Source: Bacteroidales bacterium UBA6431 (GTDB taxonomy: Bacteria; Bacteroidota; Bacteroidia; Bacteroidales; UBA932). Taken from it: a DNA stretch of 64,000 nucleotides. The notes under the pieces were generated by a model, which was not told the origin of the DNA, ran no database searches, and saw only the letters and a program-made list of their open reading frames with translations. Position numbers and translations under genes: made by a program. The stretch spans positions 415 through 64,414 of the forward strand of contig DJOT01000022.1 of NCBI GenBank assembly GCA_002439095.1. Reading direction: 5' to 3'. Position 1 is the stretch's first letter; every line of letters begins with the position of its first letter. This document shows, piece by piece, positions 24,694-35,300 of this stretch.

Positions 24694-27600
24694 CTATAAT
24701 TTAACGTTTATACGCCCGCCACGCGGGACAAAACGGCGCACCCGATCGGAAGATCCTCCATGTTCGGTAAGTTCAACCACGAGCCCGCCCTTTGAAGTGC
24801 GCGACACCCTGATGTCAAAATCCGAGCCGAAAGCACGGATATGCTTCAAGACCATGCTGTCCCAACCGGACGGGAGGCTCACGTTCATCGTGAAGCTGCG
24901 CAGTCCTGTCGGACGGATGCCGAAGAGTCCCTCCGTGATGACACGGCAATACAGTCCGCTTTCGGCCGAGAGATGCCTCTGCGAACCCTCCGGCCAGGCC
25001 TCGACCGCATAAGGCACATGCTCGCCAAGCAGACGCCGGCGCGAAAGACGGGCAAGGATGCCGAGAGCCTTGTCAGTGTCTCCGTTATAGAAGATGCCCC
25101 GGAGGGCGTAGAGCGTGGCCCTGTCCCAGAAAACATCGCTCCCCTGCTCGGTGAGACAGCCGTTCTCCGTCATAAGCTCGGGACCGGTCAATGCGGCAGA
25201 AGTCCCGGCGGCCCGCTTGTCTATGCCGGCGATGAGAGGCATGCAGATCCATGAACGCAGGAGAGTGTTGCCCTTGTAATAGCGGTAGGTCTCGTACCCG
25301 GAGACTTCAGCCCCGAAATATTTTTCTATCGAAGCGGCCATCTGCCGAGAACGGCGCAGATAGTCAGAGCATTCGGAAGAAGCCGCTCCTATCTCCCGTC
25401 CCAGATACGCAGCTGACACGAGAGCATCATAATAAAGCGTCGAGGTGCAAAGATTGGCATCACCCGACTCGAAGCGATTCTCCAGTTCATCGGTATCAGA
25501 TGCTACTACTCCATCTTCATTGATCTGACGGCGGCAGTACTCAAGGCACCACTGTATGAGGGGCCATAGCTCCCGGGCCTCAGCCATGTCACCTCTCGCC
25601 AGGGCATAACGAGCCGCGCCATAAGCGATCATCGCGGCATCACCCCGGTCACCGCAACCGTCCCATATATCCTCGCCCTCCGCAATCACCGAACTTGGAA
25701 GAGGCTTGTAATCCGGATTCATGAACCTCGCGAAATGGCGGAAAGAATTGAGAGCCGACTCGTTACCGCGTCCGTCGCCGAGGAACGGGAAGAACGGGTC
25801 GATATATTCGGCCTGGTCATTGGCCCAGATGGCGGCATAGTAGCTCTCCCCTCCCGGGCTGTGCATCAGGCCGCCCTTGGTCCTGAATATGCTCTCGGAA
25901 GCACGGATCTTGGAAAAGCGGAACATCTCGTTCAGAACCGGATCAGGAGTCTCAAGAACAAGCTCCTCCCCGAGTCCGGAGACAAATGCCTTACGCGCGG
26001 CGAACTCCTCATCCACATCCGGATGCAACGGGGACTCCGGGGCAATCTCGCGCGTCAAAGGCTCAGAGCCGGCAAGCAGCGGAGAAGTAACCGTACCTCC
26101 CTGACGATAAGCCTGATAAATCACAGTAAATATTCGTTCCTCCCCCGGCTTCATCCAGGCCGTACCGGCGCCGTCTATCTCCGCACGCACAAGATAAGTC
26201 CCGTCAACTCCGGCATAATGGTCTGTGGCTGAAGTCTGGCAGAACTCCGGTACAGTCACGAGGAGATTGTCACCTGTCACGTTGCGAAGAGAGAACCTCT
26301 CATAGACACAAGGTAGAGTCGTGGACGGAAAAAGGGTGCGTGTCATACGGATGCAGGCCGTCTCGGTCTGTCCGGGCCCCACACCGATGAAATCGTTTGA
26401 CTTTGACCAGCGGCTCGTGACCTCGACCATACCGTTGATCCGGACAGAATCCACCTGCTCCCGGACAAGGCTGCGCCCATTGACAGCAAGCATGGAGGGG
26501 ATATCAGTCGCGATGCGGAAGTTCATCGATGCATGAGTGTTGTTCGGAATCGTGCGCAGCATAGGGAAGACCAAGGACTTCTCGCTGCGCAACGCGCGAT
26601 CCGCCCCGACTCCCCAGCGCAACACGCAGGACACCTGCTCCCCGCTCATCTCGATATGGTCCTCGTGCGGCAGTCCCGTGGAAGCGTCCCAACGGATGCC
26701 CCGGGAGGCGGACTCTATCGTCCATCTCGTCGGCTCCTCCACAGAAGCCGTATCGTCAGGCTGGATATCATACAGTCCGTTCGGGTCGCCGGTCTCGTAG
26801 GTCGGAAGCGAAGGGTCCACAATCTCCGCATCCTCGCACTCCACCGAACCGCGCATCACATTGTTCTCGATGAAATCCACCTGCTGAGCCACTGTCTGGG
26901 GCATGTAACCCGCCACGGCGTGGTTGATCCCCGGAAAACGGTAGAACCTCCATACCGCACCGGCGGACTGGAGAGCAGGCTGAATCCGGCATGGACCATA
27001 GAAGCCGACCGGCCCGGCCTTGATGGCATCATACGGCACGAGCTCATCCTCTGTCCCATGGAACATCATCACAGGGCATGGCTTTTCCGGGTATGCGAGC
27101 CGCCCCTTTACAAGGACAGCCCCAGCATAGGCCATGATGCCGGCATAGTTGAAGTCCGCAGGCAGCACCGAAGCCATACGGGTCCGGTTGCAGATCTCCC
27201 ATTCCGCCTGCTGGGCCGTGATCGCCCCGGCGGAAGATCCGGTCACGACAATATTGCGCGCATCGATACCGAGGGCCTCCCCGTTGGCAAGAAGATACTC
27301 CATAGCGGAAAACAGATCCTCCACAGCCATGTCAATGGCCTTGGCGAGAAGCACGGCGAACTTCATCTGAGAGACACCGCGCACCCCCTTGAGCCCGAGA
27401 CGATAATCTATGGAGATCATCCTGTAGCCACGGGAGTTCATCTCACGGAACCACGGGCGCAGCCACTCCTGATGGCGCGAGCCCTCCATGAAACCGCCCC
27501 CGAAGACATGGATGATCGTAGGACGGACTTTCCCGTCCTCGCAGACGACCTTGGAAGAATCCGGCTCATATATGTCCATATACAGAGAGCAGGTGTCACG

Positions 27601-27708
27601 GTCGGCAAACTTGAGCGTCAGATCAGGCTCCATCTTCTGCGCAAAAAGCGACACTGACGCGCTGAGCGCCAGTATCGCAGAAACAAGCGAAATCTTGTAA
27701 AATTTCAT
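24694..27708 (-). CDS. Carbohydrate esterase-glycosidase fusion
   Basis: The protein is 1004 residues with a signal peptide (MKFYKISLVSAILALSASVSLFA). Residues about 25-290 form an alpha/beta-hydrolase with an oxyanion-type HVFGGGF, the nucleophile elbow GSSAG, and a possible Asp (HGTEDELVPYD) and His (FPGINHAV), so a complete esterase site is likely. Residues about 330-1000 look like a six-hairpin (alpha/alpha)6 glycosidase with a beta-sandwich in front, with segments such as GGLMHSPGGESYYAAIWAND and DGCGDRGDAAMIAYG. The exact GH family is not assigned. Fusing esterase and glycosidase suggests that it deacylates and cleaves the same decorated sugar. Probably periplasmic. Confidence 0.8.
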   Translation of the reverse strand: MKFYKISLVSAILALSASVSLFAQKMEPDLTLKFADRDTCSLYMDIYEPDSSKVVCEDGKVRPTIIHVFGGGFMEGSRHQEWLRPWFREMNSRGYRMISIDYRLGLKGVRGVSQMKFAVLLAKAIDMAVEDLFSAMEYLLANGEALGIDARNIVVTGSSAGAITAQQAEWEICNRTRMASVLPADFNYAGIMAYAGAVLVKGRLAYPEKPCPVMMFHGTEDELVPYDAIKAGPVGFYGPCRIQPALQSAGAVWRFYRFPGINHAVAGYMPQTVAQQVDFIENNVMRGSVECEDAEIVDPSLPTYETGDPNGLYDIQPDDTASVEEPTRWTIESASRGIRWDASTGLPHEDHIEMSGEQVSCVLRWGVGADRALRSEKSLVFPMLRTIPNNTHASMNFRIATDIPSMLAVNGRSLVREQVDSVRINGMVEVTSRWSKSNDFIGVGPGQTETACIRMTRTLFPSTTLPCVYERFSLRNVTGDNLLVTVPEFCQTSATDHYAGVDGTYLVRAEIDGAGTAWMKPGEERIFTVIYQAYRQGGTVTSPLLAGSEPLTREIAPESPLHPDVDEEFAARKAFVSGLGEELVLETPDPVLNEMFRFSKIRASESIFRTKGGLMHSPGGESYYAAIWANDQAEYIDPFFPFLGDGRGNESALNSFRHFARFMNPDYKPLPSSVIAEGEDIWDGCGDRGDAAMIAYGAARYALARGDMAEARELWPLIQWCLEYCRRQINEDGVVASDTDELENRFESGDANLCTSTLYYDALVSAAYLGREIGAASSECSDYLRRSRQMAASIEKYFGAEVSGYETYRYYKGNTLLRSWICMPLIAGIDKRAAGTSAALTGPELMTENGCLTEQGSDVFWDRATLYALRGIFYNGDTDKALGILARLSRRRLLGEHVPYAVEAWPEGSQRHLSAESGLYCRVITEGLFGIRPTGLRSFTMNVSLPSGWDSMVLKHIRAFGSDFDIRVSRTSKGGLVVELTEHGGSSDRVRRFVPRGGRINVKL

Positions 27709-27714
27709 TCCACG

Positions 27715-29574
27715 TCAACTTTGGTAAAAGAAAGGGTTCGGAGAATCCACAACCTGCACGTCAGAGTCGTTCTCCACCTTGACGCACTTGTGTATGCTTA
27801 TCGTCGCGTTCTCTTTCCACTTGGTGAAATCATTGCCGACTATCTTCACATCGCCGCAGTACTGCACATCAATCACCGAAAGCTGAGGGAAGAGCGGAGC
27901 ATAAGTCTTCGTGTCTATGAACTTGTTGTTCTTGATCTCCAAAGACTTGACACTCAACGCATAGATGATCTGGTTGTCAAAGGTGGAGACTGTATTGTCC
28001 TCGAAGACTATACGGTCGTGGTAGAAAAAGTCGTTGGCGCGCGCATCCGAAGGGATTATCGGGTCGATCTGGAGAATCGCCTGAGGCTCGCGTCCGCCAA
28101 TACCCAGATCGGTGAAAGTATTGCCGCGGATGACGACATTGCGGGTGTTGCCGGACTCGAACCAGTAGTTGGCATCGCCGCATATCCTGATACCGGCCAT
28201 CATGGAGCCGAACTTGCAGTTCTCGATGAGCACATCGCCCGGGGTCGAGATCAGCAGGCTGCGGGCGCGGTTGTACTCGACCGTGCAGTTGCGTATGATG
28301 GCAGACGCTCCACGCGTGGTGTTTTCTACCGCGTAGCGGCGCGGCTCTTCAAGAATCCCGTCGATGTCCTTGTCCACCTTCATCACATAGCAGGTGCGGT
28401 CGCTCTTGTCGATGGATAAAAGCCTCACCTCGGCTACCGGCCGGAGGCTGGTCTTGTCCACAAAGCGGAGAACATCCCCCTCATCGGCGAAGTGGTTGCC
28501 CTCCTGTTGGAAATGGCCGAACACGGCTGTGAATGTGTCAGGGGCAAGAAGGCTGTCCACTTTCATGTAGACACCATGGATGTTGGTCGCATCATCGAGC
28601 ATGCTCTCGAAATGGCTGTTTTCAAGAAGCACAAGTCCCTTGCAGTCAACGAAGTGGGTAGCATCAGCAGAAGAAGTGATCATCCTCGGTGAACCGGGAC
28701 GCTGGGCGGTGGAGAAACCGGAGACCGTGATATTCTCGGAATACTCGGCCATCAGGGCCATGGCACCGCTGCGGTAGACATGCACATCCTTGACTGTGAT
28801 GTCCTTGCTCGAAAGCAGCGCGATGCCCGGATAGGAACGGTTGAGTTTCATAGGGCCCTTGTCGTCCCAGATGCTCCCCACAGGAGGCACATCCTTGGCG
28901 CTGAGGCGCGTAAACTCCACCACGCCAGGCTCGATCTCGCGGGCTCCCATCTCCCCGGACCAGTATCCGTGCTCATAAGCACCTGTGTCATAGTACGGAC
29001 GGCGTGTCTCCGGGTCGAAGACAATGCTCTCGCCCATAGGGTATTCCCAGTCGTATCCGCCGAAAAGCAGGCGGTCGCCATCGATACGGTACTTGTTGTC
29101 CGGGAAAACCCTCACAACAAAACTTCTCTTCACTGCATCGGCGGAGAGCACCTCACCCTCGAAAGTCCATGGATAGTCATAATCTATCGTGACACCGCCG
29201 ATCTCCACGTTCTCAGAGTTCTTGACGGCAAACGGGACTATCCTGCCGTGGAACATGAAGTCGGCACCTTCACCGATGACCTTGACATTTTTCATGTCCT
29301 TGAGCAGGAAAGCCACCTTGCGGTCGCCGCTGCAATTGTTGGACAGCGTGAGAAACTCCTCCGCAGCCCCTTCCGGATAGAAATCATAGACTCCCTTGCC
29401 GAACTTTATGGTCACATCGCCAGATGGGTGAGCTTCAAGGATCTCCCTCACCTTCGGAGTGTAGTCCTTGACCGTCTCGTCATGCTCGATGACAATGGTC
29501 TTCCCACAGCCGGCAAGCAGCAGCGAAAGTGCGGCGAGAGAAAAGACAGGTTTTAGTATATTCTTGATAATCAT
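27715..29574 (-). CDS. GH110-like alpha-galactosidase, lipoprotein
   Basis: The protein is 619 residues with a lipoprotein signal (PVFSLAALSLLLAGCG). It is a right-handed beta-helix protein with the GH110 pattern: LLFGGYDWEYPMGESIVF, then SADATHFVDCKGLVLLENS, then MLDDATNIHGVYMKV. GH110 enzymes remove terminal alpha-1,3-linked galactose, for example from blood group B or linear alpha-Gal glycans, and some relatives act on algal galactans. Its ATG overlaps the stop of the previous gene by one base (TAATG), so translation is coupled. It gives the best clue that the locus targets a galactose-capped glycan. Confidence 0.8.
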   Translation of the reverse strand: MIIKNILKPVFSLAALSLLLAGCGKTIVIEHDETVKDYTPKVREILEAHPSGDVTIKFGKGVYDFYPEGAAEEFLTLSNNCSGDRKVAFLLKDMKNVKVIGEGADFMFHGRIVPFAVKNSENVEIGGVTIDYDYPWTFEGEVLSADAVKRSFVVRVFPDNKYRIDGDRLLFGGYDWEYPMGESIVFDPETRRPYYDTGAYEHGYWSGEMGAREIEPGVVEFTRLSAKDVPPVGSIWDDKGPMKLNRSYPGIALLSSKDITVKDVHVYRSGAMALMAEYSENITVSGFSTAQRPGSPRMITSSADATHFVDCKGLVLLENSHFESMLDDATNIHGVYMKVDSLLAPDTFTAVFGHFQQEGNHFADEGDVLRFVDKTSLRPVAEVRLLSIDKSDRTCYVMKVDKDIDGILEEPRRYAVENTTRGASAIIRNCTVEYNRARSLLISTPGDVLIENCKFGSMMAGIRICGDANYWFESGNTRNVVIRGNTFTDLGIGGREPQAILQIDPIIPSDARANDFFYHDRIVFEDNTVSTFDNQIIYALSVKSLEIKNNKFIDTKTYAPLFPQLSVIDVQYCGDVKIVGNDFTKWKENATISIHKCVKVENDSDVQVVDSPNPFFYQS

Positions 29575-30722
29575 TATTTTATAAATTTAATTCTGGAATA
29601 TCCAAGATCTCTTACGCCGTTGTCATCCTGATTGTGGGACCAGTAGATCTTGACTGTCTCACCTCCGGTCAGGTCGCCGTCCGCACCTATGAGATTAGGG
29701 TACCAGGCCGGAGATTTGATGGAGCCGAGGATCTTGACCGGCTTCGACCAGTGCAGGGCATCTTCGCTGTATGTGATGACGACCCTCTTGCCCCAGGTGG
29801 CATAGACCATGACCCATTTTTCCAGATATGTGTTCCACATCACGGAAGGGTTGGCTCCCGACATGGAGGTCAGGTTGTCTATGGCGATGTTCTCCCCGCC
29901 AAGCCCGGTCTTCCCGTCGCAGGCCTCGATGGTGAAGCCGTTCCCGTCCCACTTCTTCCATGTGCCGGGCGCTCCGGCCGGATCGGAAGAGGCCGCCATG
30001 CAGAGGGTATTGGCACCGCTCGCGACCTTGCCCTGATAATAGCAGATATAGCGGGAATTCTTGGAATCCCAAACGACACAGCCGTCTCCAAGCCCCGTCC
30101 ATGCCGGGGTGGCAGGTTTCGGATCCTTGTCGGTGATTATCGGCTGCGGATCGCGCCATGTCGCACCATAGTCGTCAGAATAGGCCACTCCGATGGACTT
30201 GTGCGCAGTTCCGCTGGCATCCCAATGGCTTTCGGCATGGAAGAAGCCCACATAACTGCCGGCCTTCTCAAGAGGGAATATGCCTATGAACCATGAGCCC
30301 CCGTCGTTGAATCCGTCTATGCGGACGAATTCCTTGCCCCAGATCTTGCTGGAGTTCACAAGTTTGGAGATATGGTCCTCAGGATACGGGGTATCCCCCA
30401 CCGTGAGTGCATCCGTAGCCTCGCCCCAGAAGAGCTGCCATTGGTTACCTTTCTTCACAGGGATGAGCTTGCCGTCGGGCCAGTAGCCCTTCATGAATGT
30501 GCTCGATGTCTGTTCGGCAACTTTTGTCTCGCCAAGTGCGGCCTTGGCCTCGGCAATCTCCGTCCAGGTCTCCTCCGGCTCGTCAGGCTCTTCCGTCCCG
30601 GCGGTCTTGTTGGTCCACTTTGTCTGCGAAGGGTCAGGAGTCGGAATCCACTCCTTGGTGCAGGAGACAGCCGTCGAAATCACCACGGCCGCCCCCAGGA
30701 TAATCAGATTCTTTATTTCCAT
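29574..30722 (-). CDS. Beta-propeller lipoprotein (GH43/sialidase-like fold)
   Basis: The protein is 382 residues with a lipoprotein signal (LIILGAAVVISTAVSC) and a Pro/Glu-rich linker to about residue 60. Propeller repeats follow: GVAYSDDYGATWRDP has the Asp-box form S-x-D-x-G-x-T-W, and VVITYSEDALHWSKP is similar. This suggests a GH43-, GH33- or glycan-binding propeller, but no catalytic set is certain. Its start lies inside the end of the susD gene (10-bp overlap), so it is part of the same mRNA. Confidence 0.75.
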   Translation of the reverse strand: MEIKNLIILGAAVVISTAVSCTKEWIPTPDPSQTKWTNKTAGTEEPDEPEETWTEIAEAKAALGETKVAEQTSSTFMKGYWPDGKLIPVKKGNQWQLFWGEATDALTVGDTPYPEDHISKLVNSSKIWGKEFVRIDGFNDGGSWFIGIFPLEKAGSYVGFFHAESHWDASGTAHKSIGVAYSDDYGATWRDPQPIITDKDPKPATPAWTGLGDGCVVWDSKNSRYICYYQGKVASGANTLCMAASSDPAGAPGTWKKWDGNGFTIEACDGKTGLGGENIAIDNLTSMSGANPSVMWNTYLEKWVMVYATWGKRVVITYSEDALHWSKPVKILGSIKSPAWYPNLIGADGDLTGGETVKIYWSHNQDDNGVRDLGYSRIKFIK

Positions 30723-32296
30723 AGCGGGTTCTGCTCTATCGCCCCGTGAGAAGCGTCTATCACTGACTGAGGTATAGGGAAGATGGAGTGCTTCTCCTTG
30801 CAGTTCTCGCGCACGGCATCATAGCTGGCCTTGTACTTTTCGTCCAGCCCAACGGAGCGGAAAGCGTCCTGGAGTTTGCCGAAACGGACTAGATCCGCCC
30901 AGCGGTGTCCCTCGAAACAGAGTTCGAGACTGCGCTCCTTGAGGATGACCTCATCGAAAGCCGCACCGGACGACATCGGGAGATCCACTCCCGGAGCCGG
31001 GATGTTGATGTCCTTGCCGAACCCGCGGCGGCGTACCTGGTTGACGCACTCGAGGGCCTCGGGTGAAGGAGCACCATCGGCGCGGTTCTCGGCCTCGGCG
31101 TACATCAAGAGGACGTCGGCATAGCGGATGATAGGGAAATTGATGTTGTTGCACCAGTTGGCCCATGTCTCGCCGCGGTCGGACTTGTCGAGAGGGTGGC
31201 GGAACTTATAGACCCAGTAGTTGTCCTTGTAGTTCTCGTCTCCCATGACCATCTCGGCCTTGCCGGTCTCCTTGCTCACTGCGATGTGACCGCCCGCGTT
31301 GACCGCCTCCCTGCGGAGGTCGGCCGGGTCAAACTTGTCGTACATCTCCTTGAACGTGCGGACCTGTGCCCAGTAGGCACTCTGCTCGTGAGGTACTCCG
31401 TCCACGGTGCCGACCTGCCCGCCGTAGAGTGAGTTGCTGGCCGTGTTGTCGAACTCCACGTCGAAGATGTACTCGCTGTTGTGCTCGTGCTTGCCGTCGA
31501 ACTGTGAGAAGTAGTCCTTGACCAGAGCGTATTTTCCGCTCGCTATGACTTCCTTGCATGCCTGCGCGGCAAGGGCTGCGGCGGACTTGTCCTCAAGAGG
31601 CTTGCCTGACATCTGGAGATAGGCGCGGGCCTTGAGGGCTGTGGCGGCATATTTCGTGGCGTGCCCTACTGTGTTCTCCACTGGAAGAAGCTCCTCCGCC
31701 TGCTCGTAATCGCTGATGACCTGTGCATAGACTTCAGAGAGAGATGCCTTGCGGGTATCAAGTTTGGAGATGTCCGTGGTCTCGCTCAGCACGAGCGGAA
31801 CTTCCCCGTAATAGCGTGCGAGCTGGAAATAGAACCACGCGCGCAGGAAGTGGGCTTCGCCCAGAATCCTCGCCCTGTCGGATTCGGAGACCTGGTCCCC
31901 GGTGTAGGCGTTGAGCCTGTCTATCACGACATTGGCCCTCTGGATACCTAGGTACTGCATAAACCAGACCTTCTCCACGAAGAGGTTCTCCGCAGTGTAG
32001 GTGTAGTTGCCGATGAGGTCCTCGCCGTTGTTGCCCGATGAGACATAGGCCTCGTCCGTGCCTATGCGGCCCCAGTACATAAAGCCGGTGAAATAGTCGC
32101 CGTAGCGGTGCTGGGCATCCCATTCCACAGAGGTGAAGGTGTAGTAGACACCGGTGAGCGCCATGTCGAAGTCGCTCGTGTTCCTGAAGAAGTTGTTGGT
32201 CGTTATGTTGCTCTCCACCTTGGTCTCCAGAAAATCGGCGCATGAGCAGATGGTCGCCGAGGCGAAGAGAATTGCAAATATTCTTTTGACTTTCAT
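30713..32296 (-). CDS. susD: SusD/RagB-family glycan-binding lipoprotein
   Basis: The protein is 527 residues, the normal length. The signal peptide ends in TICSC, and the body has the SusD pattern: LTGVYY near the N-terminus, RANVVIDRLNAY, LGEAHFLRAWFYFQLARYYG, and near the end LELCFEGHRWADLVRFGK. SusD proteins form the lid of the SusC channel and bind the polysaccharide at the cell surface. It follows susC by 12 bases. The paired order and lengths leave little doubt about the family; the ligand is unknown. Confidence 0.95.
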   Translation of the reverse strand: MKVKRIFAILFASATICSCADFLETKVESNITTNNFFRNTSDFDMALTGVYYTFTSVEWDAQHRYGDYFTGFMYWGRIGTDEAYVSSGNNGEDLIGNYTYTAENLFVEKVWFMQYLGIQRANVVIDRLNAYTGDQVSESDRARILGEAHFLRAWFYFQLARYYGEVPLVLSETTDISKLDTRKASLSEVYAQVISDYEQAEELLPVENTVGHATKYAATALKARAYLQMSGKPLEDKSAAALAAQACKEVIASGKYALVKDYFSQFDGKHEHNSEYIFDVEFDNTASNSLYGGQVGTVDGVPHEQSAYWAQVRTFKEMYDKFDPADLRREAVNAGGHIAVSKETGKAEMVMGDENYKDNYWVYKFRHPLDKSDRGETWANWCNNINFPIIRYADVLLMYAEAENRADGAPSPEALECVNQVRRRGFGKDINIPAPGVDLPMSSGAAFDEVILKERSLELCFEGHRWADLVRFGKLQDAFRSVGLDEKYKASYDAVRENCKEKHSIFPIPQSVIDASHGAIEQNPLWK

Positions 32297-32308
32297 TGTC
32301 CTGTCCTC

Positions 32309-35300
32309 CTATTTGAATGAAAGGTTGACGCCGAGGGTGAATGTCCTCGCGTGAGGGAAGTTGCCGTAGTCGAAACCCTGCGAAAGTATCGCGGAGGCGC
32401 TGCTCTGGCTGATTCCGACCTCCGGGTCGTAGCCGGAGTACTTTGTGAAGGTGTAGATGTTGTCGGCTGAGACATAGATCTTGCAGCCTTCGACATGCTT
32501 CGCCCTTGCAAGCAACTTGCTAGGAAGAGTGTATGTAAACCTTGCGGATGAGAATCTCAGGTAGGAAGCGTCCTCGACGAAAGCCGAAGAGACGAGTCCC
32601 TTGGAGATGTGCGCATAGTAGCGGGATGACTGGTTCTCCACTGTCCAGCGGTCGTTCCACTTGGCAATCTGGTTGGAACCGTCGCCGTTGAAGAAACCGA
32701 TCATCGCATAGTTGGCATTGTAGAGGTCGTTGCCGTATGAATACTGGAAACCGAGGTAGAGGTTGAAGGCCTTCCAGTTGAAAGTCGTGGAGAATGCCCC
32801 GTAGAACTTCGGCAGGAAGTTGCCGATGACCTCGCGGTCGTTGTCGTCTATCTTGCCGTTGCCGTCACGGTCCCAGAGCTTGATTGAGCCGGGCTGCTCG
32901 CCTACTCCCTGGACAGGGACCCCCTCCTTGACCGTGTAGAGGTATGTCCCCGGTTTGGAAGGGTTCTCCTTGGATGTGAACTCGTCAAGCTGGTAGAGTC
33001 CGATGGCACGGTAGCCGTAGAACTCGCCCACACTGCCGCCCTCGCGGAGGATGACGGCGTTCTGGCCTCCGAGACAGTTGATGCCCAGGTAGATAGGAGC
33101 ACCGTCCTGGCCGAGTTTCAGGATCTTGGAGTTGTTGTGGCTGATGTTGCCGCTGAAAGTCCACTGGAAGTCGCGGCTGTCGATGAGGGTCGCGTCCATG
33201 GAGAACTCGACTCCCATGTTGCGGATGCTGCCCACGTTCTGCCATGCCTTGGTGTAGCCGGAGATGTTGAGCACCGGGGCGTCGAGCAAGAGGTCACGGG
33301 TGGTCTTGTGGTAGAGGTCGAGGTCGAAGTGGAGCCTCTCGTCGAGGACGCCGAACTCGAGACCGAGGTTGTACTCCAGGGTCTTCTCCCAGGTGAGGTT
33401 CTCGTTGGCGAGGGTCACAGGGGACTGGCCGATGCTGAGGCTGGTGCCGAAGGCGGTGCTGGTGGTGTAGAGCTGCGCGAACGAGCCTGATGTCGGGACG
33501 TTGGAGTTGCCCACCTCGCCCACGGACGCCCTGAGCTTGAGGGTGCTGATGGCCCGGTTGTACTTGAGGAACTCTTCCTGCTTGGCGTTCCAGGCGAACG
33601 CACCGGAGAAGAATGAGCCCCACTTGTTCTTGAGGAACGTGGACGTGCCGTCACGGCGGAACGTGAATGTCCCGATGTAGCGGTCATCGTAGGCATAGTT
33701 GCCACGGAAAATGAACGAGAGCATCGAGCCCGTGCTCGTGTTGGAGTAGGAGTGGAAGTCCTTGGCGAGCGAGAGGTTGTTGTAGCCCAGGGACTCGTTG
33801 GAGAACGATGACGCCTCGGTGGCGTTGTAGTAGTAGCGCGAACCCTGCTCGGTGACACCGGCCATGATGTTGAGGCGGTGCTTGCCGGCGAACACCGGCG
33901 ACCATGTGAGGGTGTTCTCGTTGAGCCAGCCGAAGCTGGAGATGTTGGCCATGATGGCCTGGGCATTGTACAGGTAGCCGCGCGGGGTCGTGGTCGGGTA
34001 GAACTGTTTGTCCTCCATCGAGTAGTTGTCGAAGCCGGCGGTGACCTTGAGGACAAGGTCGTCCAGGATGTTGTACTGGAGATATGAGTTGGCGATGGTT
34101 CGGCTCAAGATCTTCTTCATCTTGATGTCGTTGGCCATCGTCACGGGGTTCTGCTTGTTGGAGTCGTTGTAGTTGTTGATCATGTACTGCTCCACCCCGG
34201 CCCTGCGGAACATGGTCTGGGTCTGCTCGTCGCGCAGGTCGAATGGCTGCGAGAGGAGGGCGCTCATGATGGTGCCGACTGCGGTGCCGTCGCCTCCGGA
34301 GGTCGGCACGCCGTCGTCGATGATGCGGCTGAAGTTGATGTCAGCCCCGACCTTGAGCCTGTCGGAGAAGCTGTGGTCGATGTTCATCTTGGTGGTGAGC
34401 TTCTGCCAGTCGGTGCAGATGATGATGGACTCGTTCTGCATGTATGAGCCGCTGACGAGGAAGTTGGTCTTGTCGGTGGAGTGCTGGAGCGAGAGGTTGT
34501 GGTTGTGGATGAATCCGGTACGGTAGATCTGATCCTGCCAGTCGATGCTCCGGATCCTGTCGTAGTCGAAGTTACGCAGATTGCCGTCGGCATCGCTGAA
34601 GAGCAGGTACGCCGGGTTTGTCTCGTTCATCATGGACGCATATCCCCTGAAGTCAAGCATGTCATACTTGTGAGGGAGATTCTGCACGCTGACATATCCG
34701 TTGTACTGGATGCGCCCGTTGGAGGCGCGGCCCTTCTTGGTCGTGATCATGATGACGCCGTTGGCACCGCGGTTGCCGTAGATGGCAGTGGATGAAGCAT
34801 CCTTGAGAACCTCTATGGAAGCGATGTCCTCGGTGTTGATCATCGAGAGGGAACTCATCTGCGAGTCCAGCCCGGACATTCCCATGCCGGAGGAAGTGGA
34901 CACGTCACCGAGCGGGAAGCCGTCCACCACGATGAGAGGCGAAGTGGAGCCTGACAGGGATGCGGCACCGCGGATGAGCATCTTGGAAGCCGCACCCGGC
35001 TGGCCGCTGGTGGAGGAGACCATGAGGCCCGCGACTCCGCCCTTGAGGGCATCATCCACGGAGAACATCACATGGTTCTTGAGGTTGTCGGATTTGATGG
35101 AGGCCACAGAACCGGTCAGATCCTGACGGCGTGCGGTGCCGTAACCGATCACCACAGCATTGTCGAGGATCTCGGAGTCGGTCTCGAGGACAAAGTCGAG
35201 AACGGTCTTGCCCGAGGCGGCCTGCTCCTTGTCCTGATAGCCGATAAGGGATGCCACCAGAACGGCATCCGCCGATTTGACGGTGATAGAGTACCGCCCG

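Noticed and set aside
26533..27657. A 374-codon plus-strand frame in the esterase-glycosidase gene, and similar ones at 28780, 39427 and 25735
   Set aside because: They are antisense shadows of GC-rich real genes; their translations lack domains and are rich in Arg, His and Pro.
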